A stretch of DNA of 21,472 nucleotides from Soonwooa sp. GTDB taxonomy: Bacteria > Bacteroidota > Bacteroidia > Flavobacteriales > Weeksellaceae. Location: assembly GCF_030151385.1 (NCBI RefSeq), contig NZ_JASLDS010000014.1:1-21472 (forward strand), read 5' to 3'. The first letter of the stretch is position 1. Every line of letters starts with the position of its first letter. Made by a program: the position numbers and the translations under genes. The notes below the pieces were generated by a model that saw only the letters and a program-made list of their open reading frames with translations, was not told where the DNA came from and made no database searches. This document shows positions 1-7,335 of this stretch, piece by piece.

Positions 1-326
1 TCTATGACAGCTTTTTCATACATCCCGCTTACTCCAACCATTACAACAAAATCGTGATTAACAAACAGTTCTTCTAGCTTCGCCAATACTTCTTTCTCGA
101 ATTGTCCGATCGAATAATAATCATCAATACTAAGATTGGCTATAAAATGATGTGGTACTTCTGCCAATTCTTCGTCGGAAGGAACTGCGGTTCCTATTTT
201 CATTTCTTTATAAAACTGTCTCGAATCGCAGGATATAATTTCTGTTTTCAGAAACTTTGCAATTTCGATAGCGAGTTTTGTTTTTCCAATTCCGGTAGGT
301 CCGACAACAGAGATTAAGCGTTTCAC
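1..326 (-). CDS. miaA: tRNA dimethylallyltransferase MiaA, N-terminal part (cut by window edge)
   Basis: MiaA transfers a dimethylallyl group to N6 of A37 in tRNAs that read codons starting with U. About 108 residues are visible. The start is the GTG at 326-324, giving a protein beginning MKRLISVVGPTGIGKTKLA. The P-loop GPTGIGKT is followed by the family motif DSRQFYKEMKIGTAVPS and by PHHF, all typical of MiaA. Near the window edge the usual GGSGLY/GGTGLY motif reads GVSGMY, with Val for the second Gly and Met for Leu, which is unusual. No ATG lies near the start, so GTG is chosen because it is placed just before the P-loop, as in the family. A TAnnTTTG-like box (TATTTTCG, one mismatch) lies at 348-341 on the same strand. 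The gene is divergent from the aminotransferase at 397. The C-terminal two thirds lie outside the window. Identification is firm from motifs; intactness of the whole gene cannot be judged. Confidence 0.93.
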   Translation of the reverse strand, partial: MKRLISVVGPTGIGKTKLAIEIAKFLKTEIISCDSRQFYKEMKIGTAVPSDEELAEVPHHFIANLSIDDYYSIGQFEKEVLAKLEELFVNHDFVVMVGVSGMYEKAVI

Positions 327-396
327 AATTTTATTTTTTGCGAAAATACGAAATCGAATAATTATTATTAATTTTAATCCACTTTTGAAACAAAAT

Positions 397-1551
397 ATGA
401 CACCCAATATTCAATCCAAATTACCCAATGTCGGCATCACCATTTTTACAGAAATGAGCCAACTCGCAGCAAAAGAAAATGCAGTTAATCTATCACAAGG
501 TTTTCCCGACTTTCCTATTGACGCAAAGCTTACTGAATTTCTAGAAGAAGGTTCAGCAAAAGGATTCAACCAATATTTGCCAATGCCTGGCTACATTGGA
601 CTTCGCGAAGCTATCCTGAAAAAAATGTACGACAGTCACAAAGCAACTTACGATATCGAATCCGAAATCACAGTAACAGCTGGCGCAACACAAGCCATCT
701 TTACTGCGATTGCAACAATTGTAAAACCTGGCGACGAAGTCATTATTATAGAACCTGCTTATGATTGCTACGAGCCGACGATTCAGCTTTTTGGTGGCGT
801 TGCAAAACACTTAACGCTTCGCAAGCCCGACTACGCCATCAATTGGGAAGATTTTAAAAATTTAATCACCAACAAAACTAAGCTCATCATTTTCAACAAT
901 CCCAACAATCCTTCCACTCGAATTTTAAGGGAATCCGATATTCAGGAGCTGATTAAAATTATTAAAGACACCGATATTTTCTTGTTGAGTGATGAAGTCT
1001 ACGAAAACATCACGTTCGATAATAAAGAACATTTGAGTTTTGCCCGTTATTCCGAGCTAAAAGAAAGAAGCTTCATTGTGGCATCTTTCGGCAAGTTGTT
1101 GCACATTACAGGCTGGAAGTTGGGTTATATTTTAGCGCCAAAAGAAATGATGTCAGAGTACAGAAAAGTTCATCAATTCAATGTTTTTTGTGTTAACGCG
1201 CCAGCTCAATATGCGATTGCAAAATACATGGACGAGGTTTTGGACTACCATGATATCGCAAAAATGTATCAATCCAAACGCGATTATTTCCGCAACGCCC
1301 TTGCTGGTACGGATTTCAAACTACTCAATTGTGAAGCCACTTACTTCCAAGCGGTGGACTATTCTGCGATTTCAGACCTTGGTGACAAAGACTTTTGCAA
1401 ACATTTAACACAAGTTTATAAGGTTGCGGCTATACCTTTCTCAGCCTTTTATCATAATTTTATGGACGAAAAAGTAATTCGATTCTGTTTCGCAAAAAAA
1501 CAGGAAACTTTAGATCAAGCAATTGAACATTTACTTAAACTTAAAATATGA
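397..1551 (+). CDS. Methionine-type class I/II aminotransferase (YbdL-like)
   Basis: A 384-residue PLP-dependent fold-type I aminotransferase, likely cytosolic, that moves the amino group of methionine and perhaps aromatic amino acids or kynurenine to a keto acid. The start is the ATG at 397 (MTPNIQSKLPNVG); an in-frame TTG at 385 adds only four residues and is less likely. Visible hallmarks from this start: NQYLPMPGYIGLREAI near 58-73, TAGATQAIF near 94-102, NNPNNPS with the PLP-contacting Asn171, SDEVYE with Asp199, and SFGKLLHITGWKLGY with the PLP Schiff-base lysine K233. The SFGK...TGWK form and the length match YbdL/methionine aminotransferases. Its stop overlaps the next start by ATGA (1548-1551), so the two genes are probably translationally coupled. 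Substrate is inferred from family resemblance and is not proven; kynurenine aminotransferase is the main alternative. Confidence 0.9.
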   Translation: MTPNIQSKLPNVGITIFTEMSQLAAKENAVNLSQGFPDFPIDAKLTEFLEEGSAKGFNQYLPMPGYIGLREAILKKMYDSHKATYDIESEITVTAGATQAIFTAIATIVKPGDEVIIIEPAYDCYEPTIQLFGGVAKHLTLRKPDYAINWEDFKNLITNKTKLIIFNNPNNPSTRILRESDIQELIKIIKDTDIFLLSDEVYENITFDNKEHLSFARYSELKERSFIVASFGKLLHITGWKLGYILAPKEMMSEYRKVHQFNVFCVNAPAQYAIAKYMDEVLDYHDIAKMYQSKRDYFRNALAGTDFKLLNCEATYFQAVDYSAISDLGDKDFCKHLTQVYKVAAIPFSAFYHNFMDEKVIRFCFAKKQETLDQAIEHLLKLKI

Positions 1552-2111
1552 GAAAATTAATCGGTCTTAGCTTTTTATGCCTAGGATTAATGGCGTCTGC
1601 ACAGACCAAAAACGATCCCAAACAACTGAAATTTGCTAGCCTCGATGTCAGTCCGTTGGACATGGTTTATTATCCGTTGGACGCTGCAACAGGTAAAAAT
1701 GTTGCGCCAATTATGAAGATCACCTACTCGCGCCCAGCTAGCAAAGGAAGACCAATTTTTGGGAATCTTGTAAAGTACAACGAAGTTTGGCGTTTTGGAG
1801 CCAACGAAAACACGGAGCTAAAAGTTTACAAACCAATCAAAATTGACGGTAAAGAGCTTGCTGCAGGCTGTTACAGCATCTACGCAATTCCTGGAGAAAC
1901 GGATTGGACAATGATTATTAACAAGACCACTGACGTTTGGGGCGCGTATGCATACAATGCCGCGAACGACCTTATACGTGTCAAAGTTCCGGCAACTAAG
2001 TTGACAACGCCAATCGAGAATTTTTCGGTAAGCTTTGTGAAAACTGACGACGGGGCCAATATGGTTGCTGCTTGGGACAGTACACAAGTTAGCATGCCTA
2101 TAACATTCTAA
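1548..2111 (+). CDS. Secreted DUF2911 family protein
   Basis: A 187-residue exported protein of the DUF2911 family, common in Bacteroidota and without an agreed function. The N-terminus is a signal peptide (MRKLIGLSFLCLGLMASAQ, cleavage likely after the AQ region). The mature part carries the family features: SRPASKGRPIFG near 64-75, then YNEVWRFGANENTE with the conserved WR.GANE core, then a GCYSIYAIPG stretch and a WTMIINK strand, consistent with a compact beta-rich domain. The start ATG overlaps the TGA of the upstream aminotransferase. It ends directly against the repeat element that starts at about 2116, which probably acts as its terminator. Why a periplasmic protein should be coupled to an aminotransferase is not clear; the coupling may be only positional. 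Confidence 0.88.
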   Translation: MRKLIGLSFLCLGLMASAQTKNDPKQLKFASLDVSPLDMVYYPLDAATGKNVAPIMKITYSRPASKGRPIFGNLVKYNEVWRFGANENTELKVYKPIKIDGKELAAGCYSIYAIPGETDWTMIINKTTDVWGAYAYNAANDLIRVKVPATKLTTPIENFSVSFVKTDDGANMVAAWDSTQVSMPITF

Positions 2112-2115
2112 ATAT

Positions 2116-2297
2116 TTTTGGGCGTACCCCAACACCCCGACTGAAAGAACATTTCTTTTATAAAGGAAGATTTCGGCAGTCGGGGCGCTGGGTCGGTCTC
2201 CTACGGACTACACTTCGTTTCGGTCCACGGAAAAGGCGAAGCCTGCGGCTTCGCCTTTTCCGTGGACTTTGTCTTTCAGACAAATCCTCCGTCCACC
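2116..2297 (+). repeat. GC-rich modular palindromic repeat, copy 1 (GGGCGTACCCC head)
   Basis: This 182-bp block fills the space between the convergent DUF2911 and hutG genes and is visibly richer in G+C than its surroundings. Modules in order: the head TTTTGGGCGTACCCC starting about 6 nt after the DUF2911 stop; an inverted repeat CCCCGACTG (2135-2143) with CAGTCGGGG (2177-2185); GGGTCGGTCTCCTACGGACT at about 2190-2209; a perfect 21-bp-arm hairpin at 2223-2267; a smaller TTTGTC/GACAAA hairpin at 2268-2284, itself enclosed by GTGGAC (2262-2267) and GTCCAC (2291-2296). A related element in the opposite orientation is at 18003-18212. No coding potential is evident. It is most likely a dispersed, non-autonomous repeat that also ends transcription from both sides. 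Confidence 0.75.
2223..2267. terminator. Perfect 21-bp stem-loop between convergent genes
   Basis: The left arm 2223-2243 is the exact reverse complement of the right arm 2247-2267, with a TGC loop at 2244-2246. It starts GTCCACGG and contains AAGGCGAAGCC before the loop. There is no T-tract on either side, so it is not a textbook intrinsic terminator, but a stem this stable between two converging genes should impede both transcripts or protect their 3' ends. It is part of the repeat block around it. Confidence 0.6.
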
Positions 2298-2317
2298 TTA
2301 CGCAATGCCGTTGTCCT

Positions 2318-3235
2318 CTAAACCATAAAAAGTTCATTAACAAGGCAAGCAGCCAATCGTGCCGTTCTATCTTGAATATCAAACTCTGGATTCACCTCTG
2401 CGACATCCAAAGCTTTTAGTTTTTGACTTGCCAAAATATGTCTGTAAAGATTCATAAATGCGGGATCAGCCATCATTCCATTGTATGCAGAAGCACTCAC
2501 GCCAGGCGCAATTGCCGCATTGAAAACATCCATACAAATCGTGACATACAAAACATCTACACTTTCCAAAAACCGATTCACTTCAATATAAAGTCGTGGA
2601 AGATTCTCGAAAAATAATTCCTCTGCAAGAATGTAATTCATGCCCAATTGATGAGTCGTATCGAACAATTTCAGAGTATTACTATTTCTTTGAATTCCGA
2701 TATGCAAACTGTTAATTGGTCCTTCTTGTGCAATTTGCCAAAATCCCGTCCCCGAACTTGCTAATCCATTTTCAGGTTCACGATTATCAAAATGTGCATC
2801 AAAATTTATAATACCAATTTTAGCATCAGGGAAAGCTTTTCGCACACCTGAATAATGTGCAAACGTAATCTCATGTCCGCCACCAAGTCCAACAGATTTC
2901 CCTCCTTTCTTCAAAACCTCCGAAACTTTCGTAGCAAAATCTTCTTGACTTTCTTCTAGGTTTTGATTTTCACAGTAAACATCTCCAAAATCCAACAATC
3001 TAAAATCCGCTTGTACAACAGGAAAATTCGACATATTCTTACGAATAATATCTGGAGATTTTGCTGCGCCAACGCGACCTTTATTACGTCTTACACCTTC
3101 ATCAACCGCAAATCCATGAATTGCAAAAGCATTCTCTGACACATCAGAAAAATCATTGGTATTTTTAACACGTTGGAAAATTCGATGATACAACGCTTCA
3201 TCACCATCAAAGCGACCTTGCCAATCAAATGCCAT
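2318..3235 (-). CDS. hutG: Formimidoylglutamase (arginase/agmatinase family)
   Basis: HutG hydrolyses N-formimidoyl-L-glutamate to glutamate and formamide, the last step of one branch of histidine breakdown, using a binuclear Mn centre. The protein has 305 residues. Ureohydrolase motifs are visible: GLGGGHE with His121, NFDAHFDNR with Asp146, His148 and Asp150, and VTICMDVFNAAIAPGVSA with Asp236. In arginases the last motif supplies two Asp ligands as D-x-D; here the first is Cys234 (codon TGT), giving C-x-D. The start ATG is 2 bp after the stop of hutI, so the two are clearly one operon. The stop is TAG at 2320-2318. Context with imidazolonepropionase makes formimidoylglutamase more likely than agmatinase or arginase. 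hutH and hutU are not in this window. Confidence 0.92.
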   Translation of the reverse strand: MAFDWQGRFDGDEALYHRIFQRVKNTNDFSDVSENAFAIHGFAVDEGVRRNKGRVGAAKSPDIIRKNMSNFPVVQADFRLLDFGDVYCENQNLEESQEDFATKVSEVLKKGGKSVGLGGGHEITFAHYSGVRKAFPDAKIGIINFDAHFDNREPENGLASSGTGFWQIAQEGPINSLHIGIQRNSNTLKLFDTTHQLGMNYILAEELFFENLPRLYIEVNRFLESVDVLYVTICMDVFNAAIAPGVSASAYNGMMADPAFMNLYRHILASQKLKALDVAEVNPEFDIQDRTARLAACLVNELFMV

Positions 3236-3237
3236 AA

Positions 3238-4461
3238 TTATATTTTTTCACCGTTAATGAAAGTATGCTTTGCAGACATACGACCTTGATAGTACAACAC
3301 ATTGTTAAAGTTATCCGTTTCGAAACTTACAAAATCTGCTTTTCTATCTTTTGCGATAACACCTCGGTCTTCAAAACCAAGTGCATAAGCTGCACGATAA
3401 GTCATCGCCGCCAAAACTTCTGCAGTTGTCAATTTTTGGAACGTCGCCAAAATAGAAGCTTGCGTTATTAAATTTCCCATCGGTGCCGAACCAGGATTCC
3501 AATCACTTGCAATTGCAAAAATAGCACCTGCATCTAGCAACTTTCTAGCTGGCGCGAATCGATCGCCCAAGCCAATACTTGCACCAGGCAAAGCGATTGC
3601 AACGGTATTAGATTGCGCTAAAAATTCTATATCTTCATCAGCAGTTGCTTCGAGATGATCCGCAGATTGCGCACCAACCTCAACCGCAACGCGAGAACTT
3701 CCCGCAGTGAATTGGTCTGCGTGTACAGTAATCAAAAAGCCCATCGCTTTTGCCTTTTCCAAAAAGACTTTTGATTCTTCTGGTAAGAAAGCGGACTTCT
3801 CAATAAAAATATCGACACGCTTCGCCAAATCTTCTTCTTTAACTTTAGGAAGAATATCATTTAAAATATAATCTAAATATTCTTGATTTCCTCCATCGAA
3901 ATCTTTCGGTTTAAGGTGCGCTGCCAAACATGTAGGTACTAAAGTCGCTTTAGTCTTGGTTTGTGCTTTTTTAACAATACGAAGCATTTTTAATTCCTCA
4001 TCAACGTTTAATCCATAGCCACTTTTGATTTCAATTGTTGTAATACCCAAACTAAGAAGATAGTTGATTCTTTCTAAAGTCGTTTTTAGCAATTCTTCCT
4101 CAGAAGCATCACGTGTGTGTTTTACGCTACTCCAAATACCACCACCAGCTTCTGCAATTTCCAAATAAGTTTTACCAGCATTTCGCATCGCAAAATCATT
4201 CGCGCGATTTCCTCCAAAACAAATATGCGTATGTGCGTCTACCAAAGCTGGCAAAAGCACTTGTTCAGTTTCTATAAAATCAATTGACGCGTTTGGATTA
4301 TTAGATTTTAGTTGTTCAAAATCGCCAGTAGCAACAATCTTTTCTCCATCAACCAAAACACCTGCATTTGTCAATATTTCCAAGGATTCATCTTGGATTT
4401 TTCCTCTTAAAGGAAGTTTATCTAAAGTTACAATTTGTCTAAAAGGACCAATAATTTTCAT
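3238..4461 (-). CDS. hutI: Imidazolonepropionase
   Basis: HutI hydrolyses imidazolone-5-propionate to N-formimidoyl-L-glutamate, which HutG next door then uses. The 407-residue length is normal for this amidohydrolase family. Metal and active-site motifs: VDAHTHICFGG with His77 and His79, the flavobacterial/HutI segment NRANDFAMRNAGKTYLEI followed by AGGGIWSSVKHTR, EIKSGYGL near 144-151, TVHADQF with His247, SADHLEAT with His269, and IASDWNPGSAPMGN with metal-ligand Asp320. The ATG at 4461 starts MKIIGPFRQIVTL. It is the first gene of hutI-hutG. Upstream on the minus strand is a weak TAnnTTTG-like box (TAAATTTA), not firm enough to call. The katA terminator at 4541-4578 separates this operon from katA. 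Confidence 0.95.
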   Translation of the reverse strand: MKIIGPFRQIVTLDKLPLRGKIQDESLEILTNAGVLVDGEKIVATGDFEQLKSNNPNASIDFIETEQVLLPALVDAHTHICFGGNRANDFAMRNAGKTYLEIAEAGGGIWSSVKHTRDASEEELLKTTLERINYLLSLGITTIEIKSGYGLNVDEELKMLRIVKKAQTKTKATLVPTCLAAHLKPKDFDGGNQEYLDYILNDILPKVKEEDLAKRVDIFIEKSAFLPEESKVFLEKAKAMGFLITVHADQFTAGSSRVAVEVGAQSADHLEATADEDIEFLAQSNTVAIALPGASIGLGDRFAPARKLLDAGAIFAIASDWNPGSAPMGNLITQASILATFQKLTTAEVLAAMTYRAAYALGFEDRGVIAKDRKADFVSFETDNFNNVLYYQGRMSAKHTFINGEKI

Positions 4462-4540
4462 AAATAAAATTTAGAGCAATAAATTTAAGCATAATGTTTT
4501 ATCCAAACCTTGTAAATCGCCATCGGATTTTGATTTAAAA

Positions 4541-4578
4541 AAAATGCAGTTCTCTGTCGAAACAAAAAACTGCATTTT
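4541..4578 (-). terminator. Intrinsic terminator of katA
   Basis: AACTGCATTTT (4568-4578) and AAAATGCAGTT (4541-4551) form an 11-bp stem with a 16-nt loop. Read on the minus strand the stem is followed by a T-run (revcomp of the A-run 4537-4544). It lies about 22 nt after the katA stop. Confidence 0.8.
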
Positions 4579-4599
4579 CTATAATGAAAAATCTAAAAC

Positions 4600-6087
4600 T
4601 TATTTGGCGTGATTCATCGTGTTGGCATCAATATTAATTTGTAAACCTTGCGCCACACGCATTCCCAACTCGATATTTGCACGGAAGAAATGACACAATT
4701 GTCTGTTAATAATCAACTCACGATGTGGTCCCGAAATGCCACTCATCGATGCAATAATATTATGTATTAGCGCAGCGCGTTCTTCCGTATTCATCGCTTT
4801 GGTGTACAAAAGACCAGGTTGCGTGTAATGATCATCGTCATTTTCATTACGGTTGTAACTCGCAACGTGATTGCTATCCAATTCGTATTCAAAACTTTTA
4901 TAAGCAGCGTCTGGATTGACATTGTCAAAACTATTAGGATAATAATTTGGACGATCTTTGTATGTACTAGAGTCCGCCATACAACCATCTCGTTGATAAT
5001 TATTGACTGCAAAAGGACAACGATTAACTTCTAAAAGATGAGAATTAGCGCCTAATCTATAACGGTGTGCATCAGGATACGAGAATAATCTTCCTTGCAA
5101 CATTTTATCAGGTGAAAAACTAATTCCGTCAACTAAATGACTCGGTGAAAAGGCAGCTTGTTCTACATGAGCAAAGTAATTAACAGGAATTTCATTGAGT
5201 TCCATTTCGCCAACTTCAATCAATGGAAATTCAGAATGTGGCCAAACTTTGGTTACATCAAAAGGATTCCATCGGAAGTCTTTTGCCTCCTCTTCCGTCA
5301 TGACTTGGATGTACAATGTCCACTTTGGAAAGTCTCCAGCTTCGATTGCATTTACCAAATCTTCTTGCGCGAAATCTGGATTTTCACCTTTCATTCTAGC
5401 AGCTTCTTCAATATTAAAATTCTTGATGCCTTGTTTTGTTTTAAAATGAAATTTAACCCAAGTTCTTTCATTTTCAGCATTAATCATCGAAAAAGTATGC
5501 GACCCAAAACCATGCATATGACGATAGCCATAAGGTGTCCCACGATCTGACATCAGTATTAAAACTTGATGCAGCGACTCTGGATTAAAACTCCAAAAAT
5601 CCCACATCATCGTAGCACTTTTCAGATTGGTTTTTGGCTGTCTTTTCTGTGTATGTATAAAATCTGGAAACTTTTTGGAGTCTTTAATAAAGAAAACCGG
5701 CGTATTATTTCCGACCAAATCCCAGTTACCATCTTCGGTATAGAATTTCAACGCAAAGCCTCGTGGATCTCTTTCTGTATCTGCACTTCCTTTCTCACCA
5801 CCAACGGTCGAGAAACGAGCGAACATTTTACAAGTATTCCCTACTTTCGAAAAAAGTTTCGCTTTGGTATATTTTGATATATCTGCTGTTACCGTGAATT
5901 TTCCATAAGCACCACTTCCCTTTGCATGAACAACCCTCTCAGGAATACGTTCGCGCACAAAGTGTGCTAAGTTTTCTTGAAGTACAAAATCTTGCAACAA
6001 AACTGGACCTCTCGGACCAACTGTCTGCGAATCTTGATGTTCGAAATATGGGGAACCTACTGCATTTGTTAACTTATCAGAACTCAT
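4600..6087 (-). CDS. katA: Monofunctional haem catalase
   Basis: Breaks down H2O2 to water and oxygen. The ATG at 6087 gives 495 residues, a small-subunit catalase; an in-frame TTG at 6123 would add 12 residues and is rejected because AAGAAG sits just before the ATG. Catalytic His54 lies in RERIPERVVHAKGSGAYG, RFSTVGGEKGSADT follows near 91-104, Asn127 lies in DLVGNNTPVFFIKD, and the proximal haem ligand Tyr337 lies in RLFSYPDAHRYRLGANS. No signal peptide is present, so it is cytosolic. The length and lack of a C-terminal flavodoxin-like domain exclude the large-subunit class. It is divergent from oxyR with 170 bp between the starts, so regulation by OxyR is very likely. A weak -7-like box TAACTTTA lies at 6118-6111. 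It has its own terminator downstream. Confidence 0.97.
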   Translation of the reverse strand: MSSDKLTNAVGSPYFEHQDSQTVGPRGPVLLQDFVLQENLAHFVRERIPERVVHAKGSGAYGKFTVTADISKYTKAKLFSKVGNTCKMFARFSTVGGEKGSADTERDPRGFALKFYTEDGNWDLVGNNTPVFFIKDSKKFPDFIHTQKRQPKTNLKSATMMWDFWSFNPESLHQVLILMSDRGTPYGYRHMHGFGSHTFSMINAENERTWVKFHFKTKQGIKNFNIEEAARMKGENPDFAQEDLVNAIEAGDFPKWTLYIQVMTEEEAKDFRWNPFDVTKVWPHSEFPLIEVGEMELNEIPVNYFAHVEQAAFSPSHLVDGISFSPDKMLQGRLFSYPDAHRYRLGANSHLLEVNRCPFAVNNYQRDGCMADSSTYKDRPNYYPNSFDNVNPDAAYKSFEYELDSNHVASYNRNENDDDHYTQPGLLYTKAMNTEERAALIHNIIASMSGISGPHRELIINRQLCHFFRANIELGMRVAQGLQINIDANTMNHAK

Positions 6088-6228
6088 AAAAGCTTCTTTT
6101 TTTGGATGGATAAAGTTACGCAATATCTAAGAGATTTTGGAAGCTTGTTTTATAATTATTAGTTAAAAAATATTCGTGTTAAAATTTAGAAAGCCATAAA
6201 AAATCTATTCATCAAACAAATTAATAGT

Positions 6229-6236
6229 TATATTTG
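6229..6236 (+). promoter_or_regulatory. Predicted oxyR promoter, -7 box TATATTTG
   Basis: An exact match to the Bacteroidota TAnnTTTG element, 22 nt before the oxyR GTG, so the start of transcription would be near 6243. No clear TTTG -33 element stands at the right distance. Two ATAG motifs (6224-6227 and 6239-6242, 15 bp apart) and a CTAT (6205-6208) flank or overlap it and could be parts of an OxyR site, which would fit autoregulation. This last point is weak in such AT-rich DNA. Confidence 0.5.
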
Positions 6237-6257
6237 TAATAGATAAAGTATATTAAA

Positions 6258-7211
6258 GTGAACATTCAACAACTAGAATACCTTATTGCTGTCGATAAGT
6301 ATAAGCATTTCGGGAAAGCGGCACAGGCTTGTTTTATCACGCAACCAACGCTTAGTGCGATGATTCAGAAATTTGAAGAAGAATTAGATCTTAAGATTTT
6401 TGATCGTACAACACACCCAATTCGTACAACCGACGCAGGTGGTGTTATTATAGACCAAGCCAAATTAATTGTCGATGCGGTTAACGAATTAAAAAACAAG
6501 GCGCATCAACTGAATAATATTTTGGCAGGTAAAATAAATATCGGAATCATCCCGACCGTAGCAGGTTATATTTTGCCAAACGAAATTTTTAGTTTTATCT
6601 CAAAAAATCCTCAAATTGATCTTAATGTTAAAGAAATGACAACTGAAAATGTCATCAAAGCATTAAAATCGGGAGAATTGGATGCAGGTATTATTTCGAC
6701 ACCTTATGATGCTGCCAACGAGTTCTATCACGATTTTCTTTTCAATGAAGAATTAATGCTCTACGCTTCTGATGAAGATTGTAAAAATAAAGAAGAGCGC
6801 TTTGTGGTACCAGAAGAAATCGACGTTGATAAAGTATGGTTACTTGAAGAAGGCAACTGCTTGAGAACTCAGTTTGAAAATATTTGTCATTTAAAAGAGA
6901 ATAAGCTTAAGCCAAAAAATTTAGATTTTGCAGCTTCCAATGTTAATACATTAATCCAAATGGTTGATAAGTTGGGAGGCATTAGCATCATTCCAGAAAT
7001 GGGCATTGAGCAACTTGCTCCAGAGCAAAAATGCAAAGTGACGAGATTCAGAAAACCTTTCCCATACAGAGAAATTAGTTTGATATATTATAAGCCGACT
7101 TACAAACAAAGAATCATCGACGAGCTAATTTCAGAAATTAAAACATCTATCGAAAAGCGCCTAAACTACTACAAAGCGCCGAAAGATTATAAAAGTGTAA
7201 AACCTCAGTAA
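6258..7211 (+). CDS. oxyR: LysR-type H2O2 sensor OxyR
   Basis: A 317-residue LysR-family regulator. The N-terminal winged helix (about 1-60) reads MNIQQLEYLIAVDKYKHFGKAA...QPTLSAMIQKFEEEL...FDRT, and the effector domain follows from about 90. Within it, GNCLRTQFENIC carries Cys201 and Cys210, nine positions apart exactly as the redox pair C199/C208 of E. coli OxyR, and in the same sequence setting (LLEEGxCLRxQ). This strongly supports peroxide sensing by disulphide formation. The start is GTG at 6258; the helix begins at once, so no other start fits. It is divergent from katA, its probable main target. The last codons overlap the left arm of its own terminator. Confidence 0.95.
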   Translation: MNIQQLEYLIAVDKYKHFGKAAQACFITQPTLSAMIQKFEEELDLKIFDRTTHPIRTTDAGGVIIDQAKLIVDAVNELKNKAHQLNNILAGKINIGIIPTVAGYILPNEIFSFISKNPQIDLNVKEMTTENVIKALKSGELDAGIISTPYDAANEFYHDFLFNEELMLYASDEDCKNKEERFVVPEEIDVDKVWLLEEGNCLRTQFENICHLKENKLKPKNLDFAASNVNTLIQMVDKLGGISIIPEMGIEQLAPEQKCKVTRFRKPFPYREISLIYYKPTYKQRIIDELISEIKTSIEKRLNYYKAPKDYKSVKPQ

Positions 7212-7224
7212 ATGAGGTTTTTAT
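7199..7224 (+). terminator. Intrinsic terminator overlapping the oxyR stop
   Basis: AAAACCTCA (7199-7207) pairs with TGAGGTTTT (7213-7221), 9 bp with a 5-nt loop that contains part of the TAA stop, followed by a T/A-rich tract up to about 7230. It separates oxyR from the metK leader. Confidence 0.8.
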
Positions 7225-7242
7225 ATTTTTATGAAACAATAT

Positions 7243-7273
7243 TTTGCAGAGACAAAAATAGTATTTAACTTTG
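7243..7273 (+). promoter_or_regulatory. metK promoter (TTTG-N19-TAACTTTG)
   Basis: TTTG at 7243-7246 and TAACTTTG at 7266-7273 match the Bacteroidota -33/-7 consensus exactly with the preferred 19-nt spacer. Transcription should begin near 7280, a few bases before the SAM-II aptamer, so nearly the whole leader is the riboswitch. This is the best promoter in the window. Confidence 0.85.
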
Positions 7274-7283
7274 CAGTCTAAAC

Positions 7284-7335
7284 TTAGAGGAAAAATTTGA
7301 CCTGATTGCAACCTCCATAAAAAATGCTAAAACAG
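7284..7335 (+). ncRNA. SAM-II riboswitch aptamer
   Basis: The block order matches the SAM-II (metA-type) pseudoknot. P1 is GAGG (7287-7290) with CCTC (7312-7315). Inside the loop are ATTTGACC (7295-7302) and ATTGCAA (7305-7311), and after P1 come ATAAA and GCTAAAA (7326-7332), the same conserved segments in the same order as in the marine env12 SAM-II RNA of known structure. CAG at 7333-7335 can pair with CTG at 7302-7304 as part of the pseudoknot. P1 is short (4 bp). It lies between a strong promoter and metK, which makes the ligand SAM and is the expected target of feedback repression. Identification rests on remembered consensus, not on a covariance search. Confidence 0.85.

Noticed and set aside
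102..317. 71-residue plus-strand frame at the window start
   Set aside because: It is antisense to the clear miaA frame and has no features of its own.
4819..5877. Several plus-strand frames opposite katA
   Set aside because: Antisense shadows of a strongly conserved catalase gene; low-complexity translations without motifs.
6088..6123. TTG start of katA adding 12 residues
   Set aside because: The ATG at 6087 has a better upstream context and gives the usual N-terminus; the predicted transcript start would also fall inside the extension.
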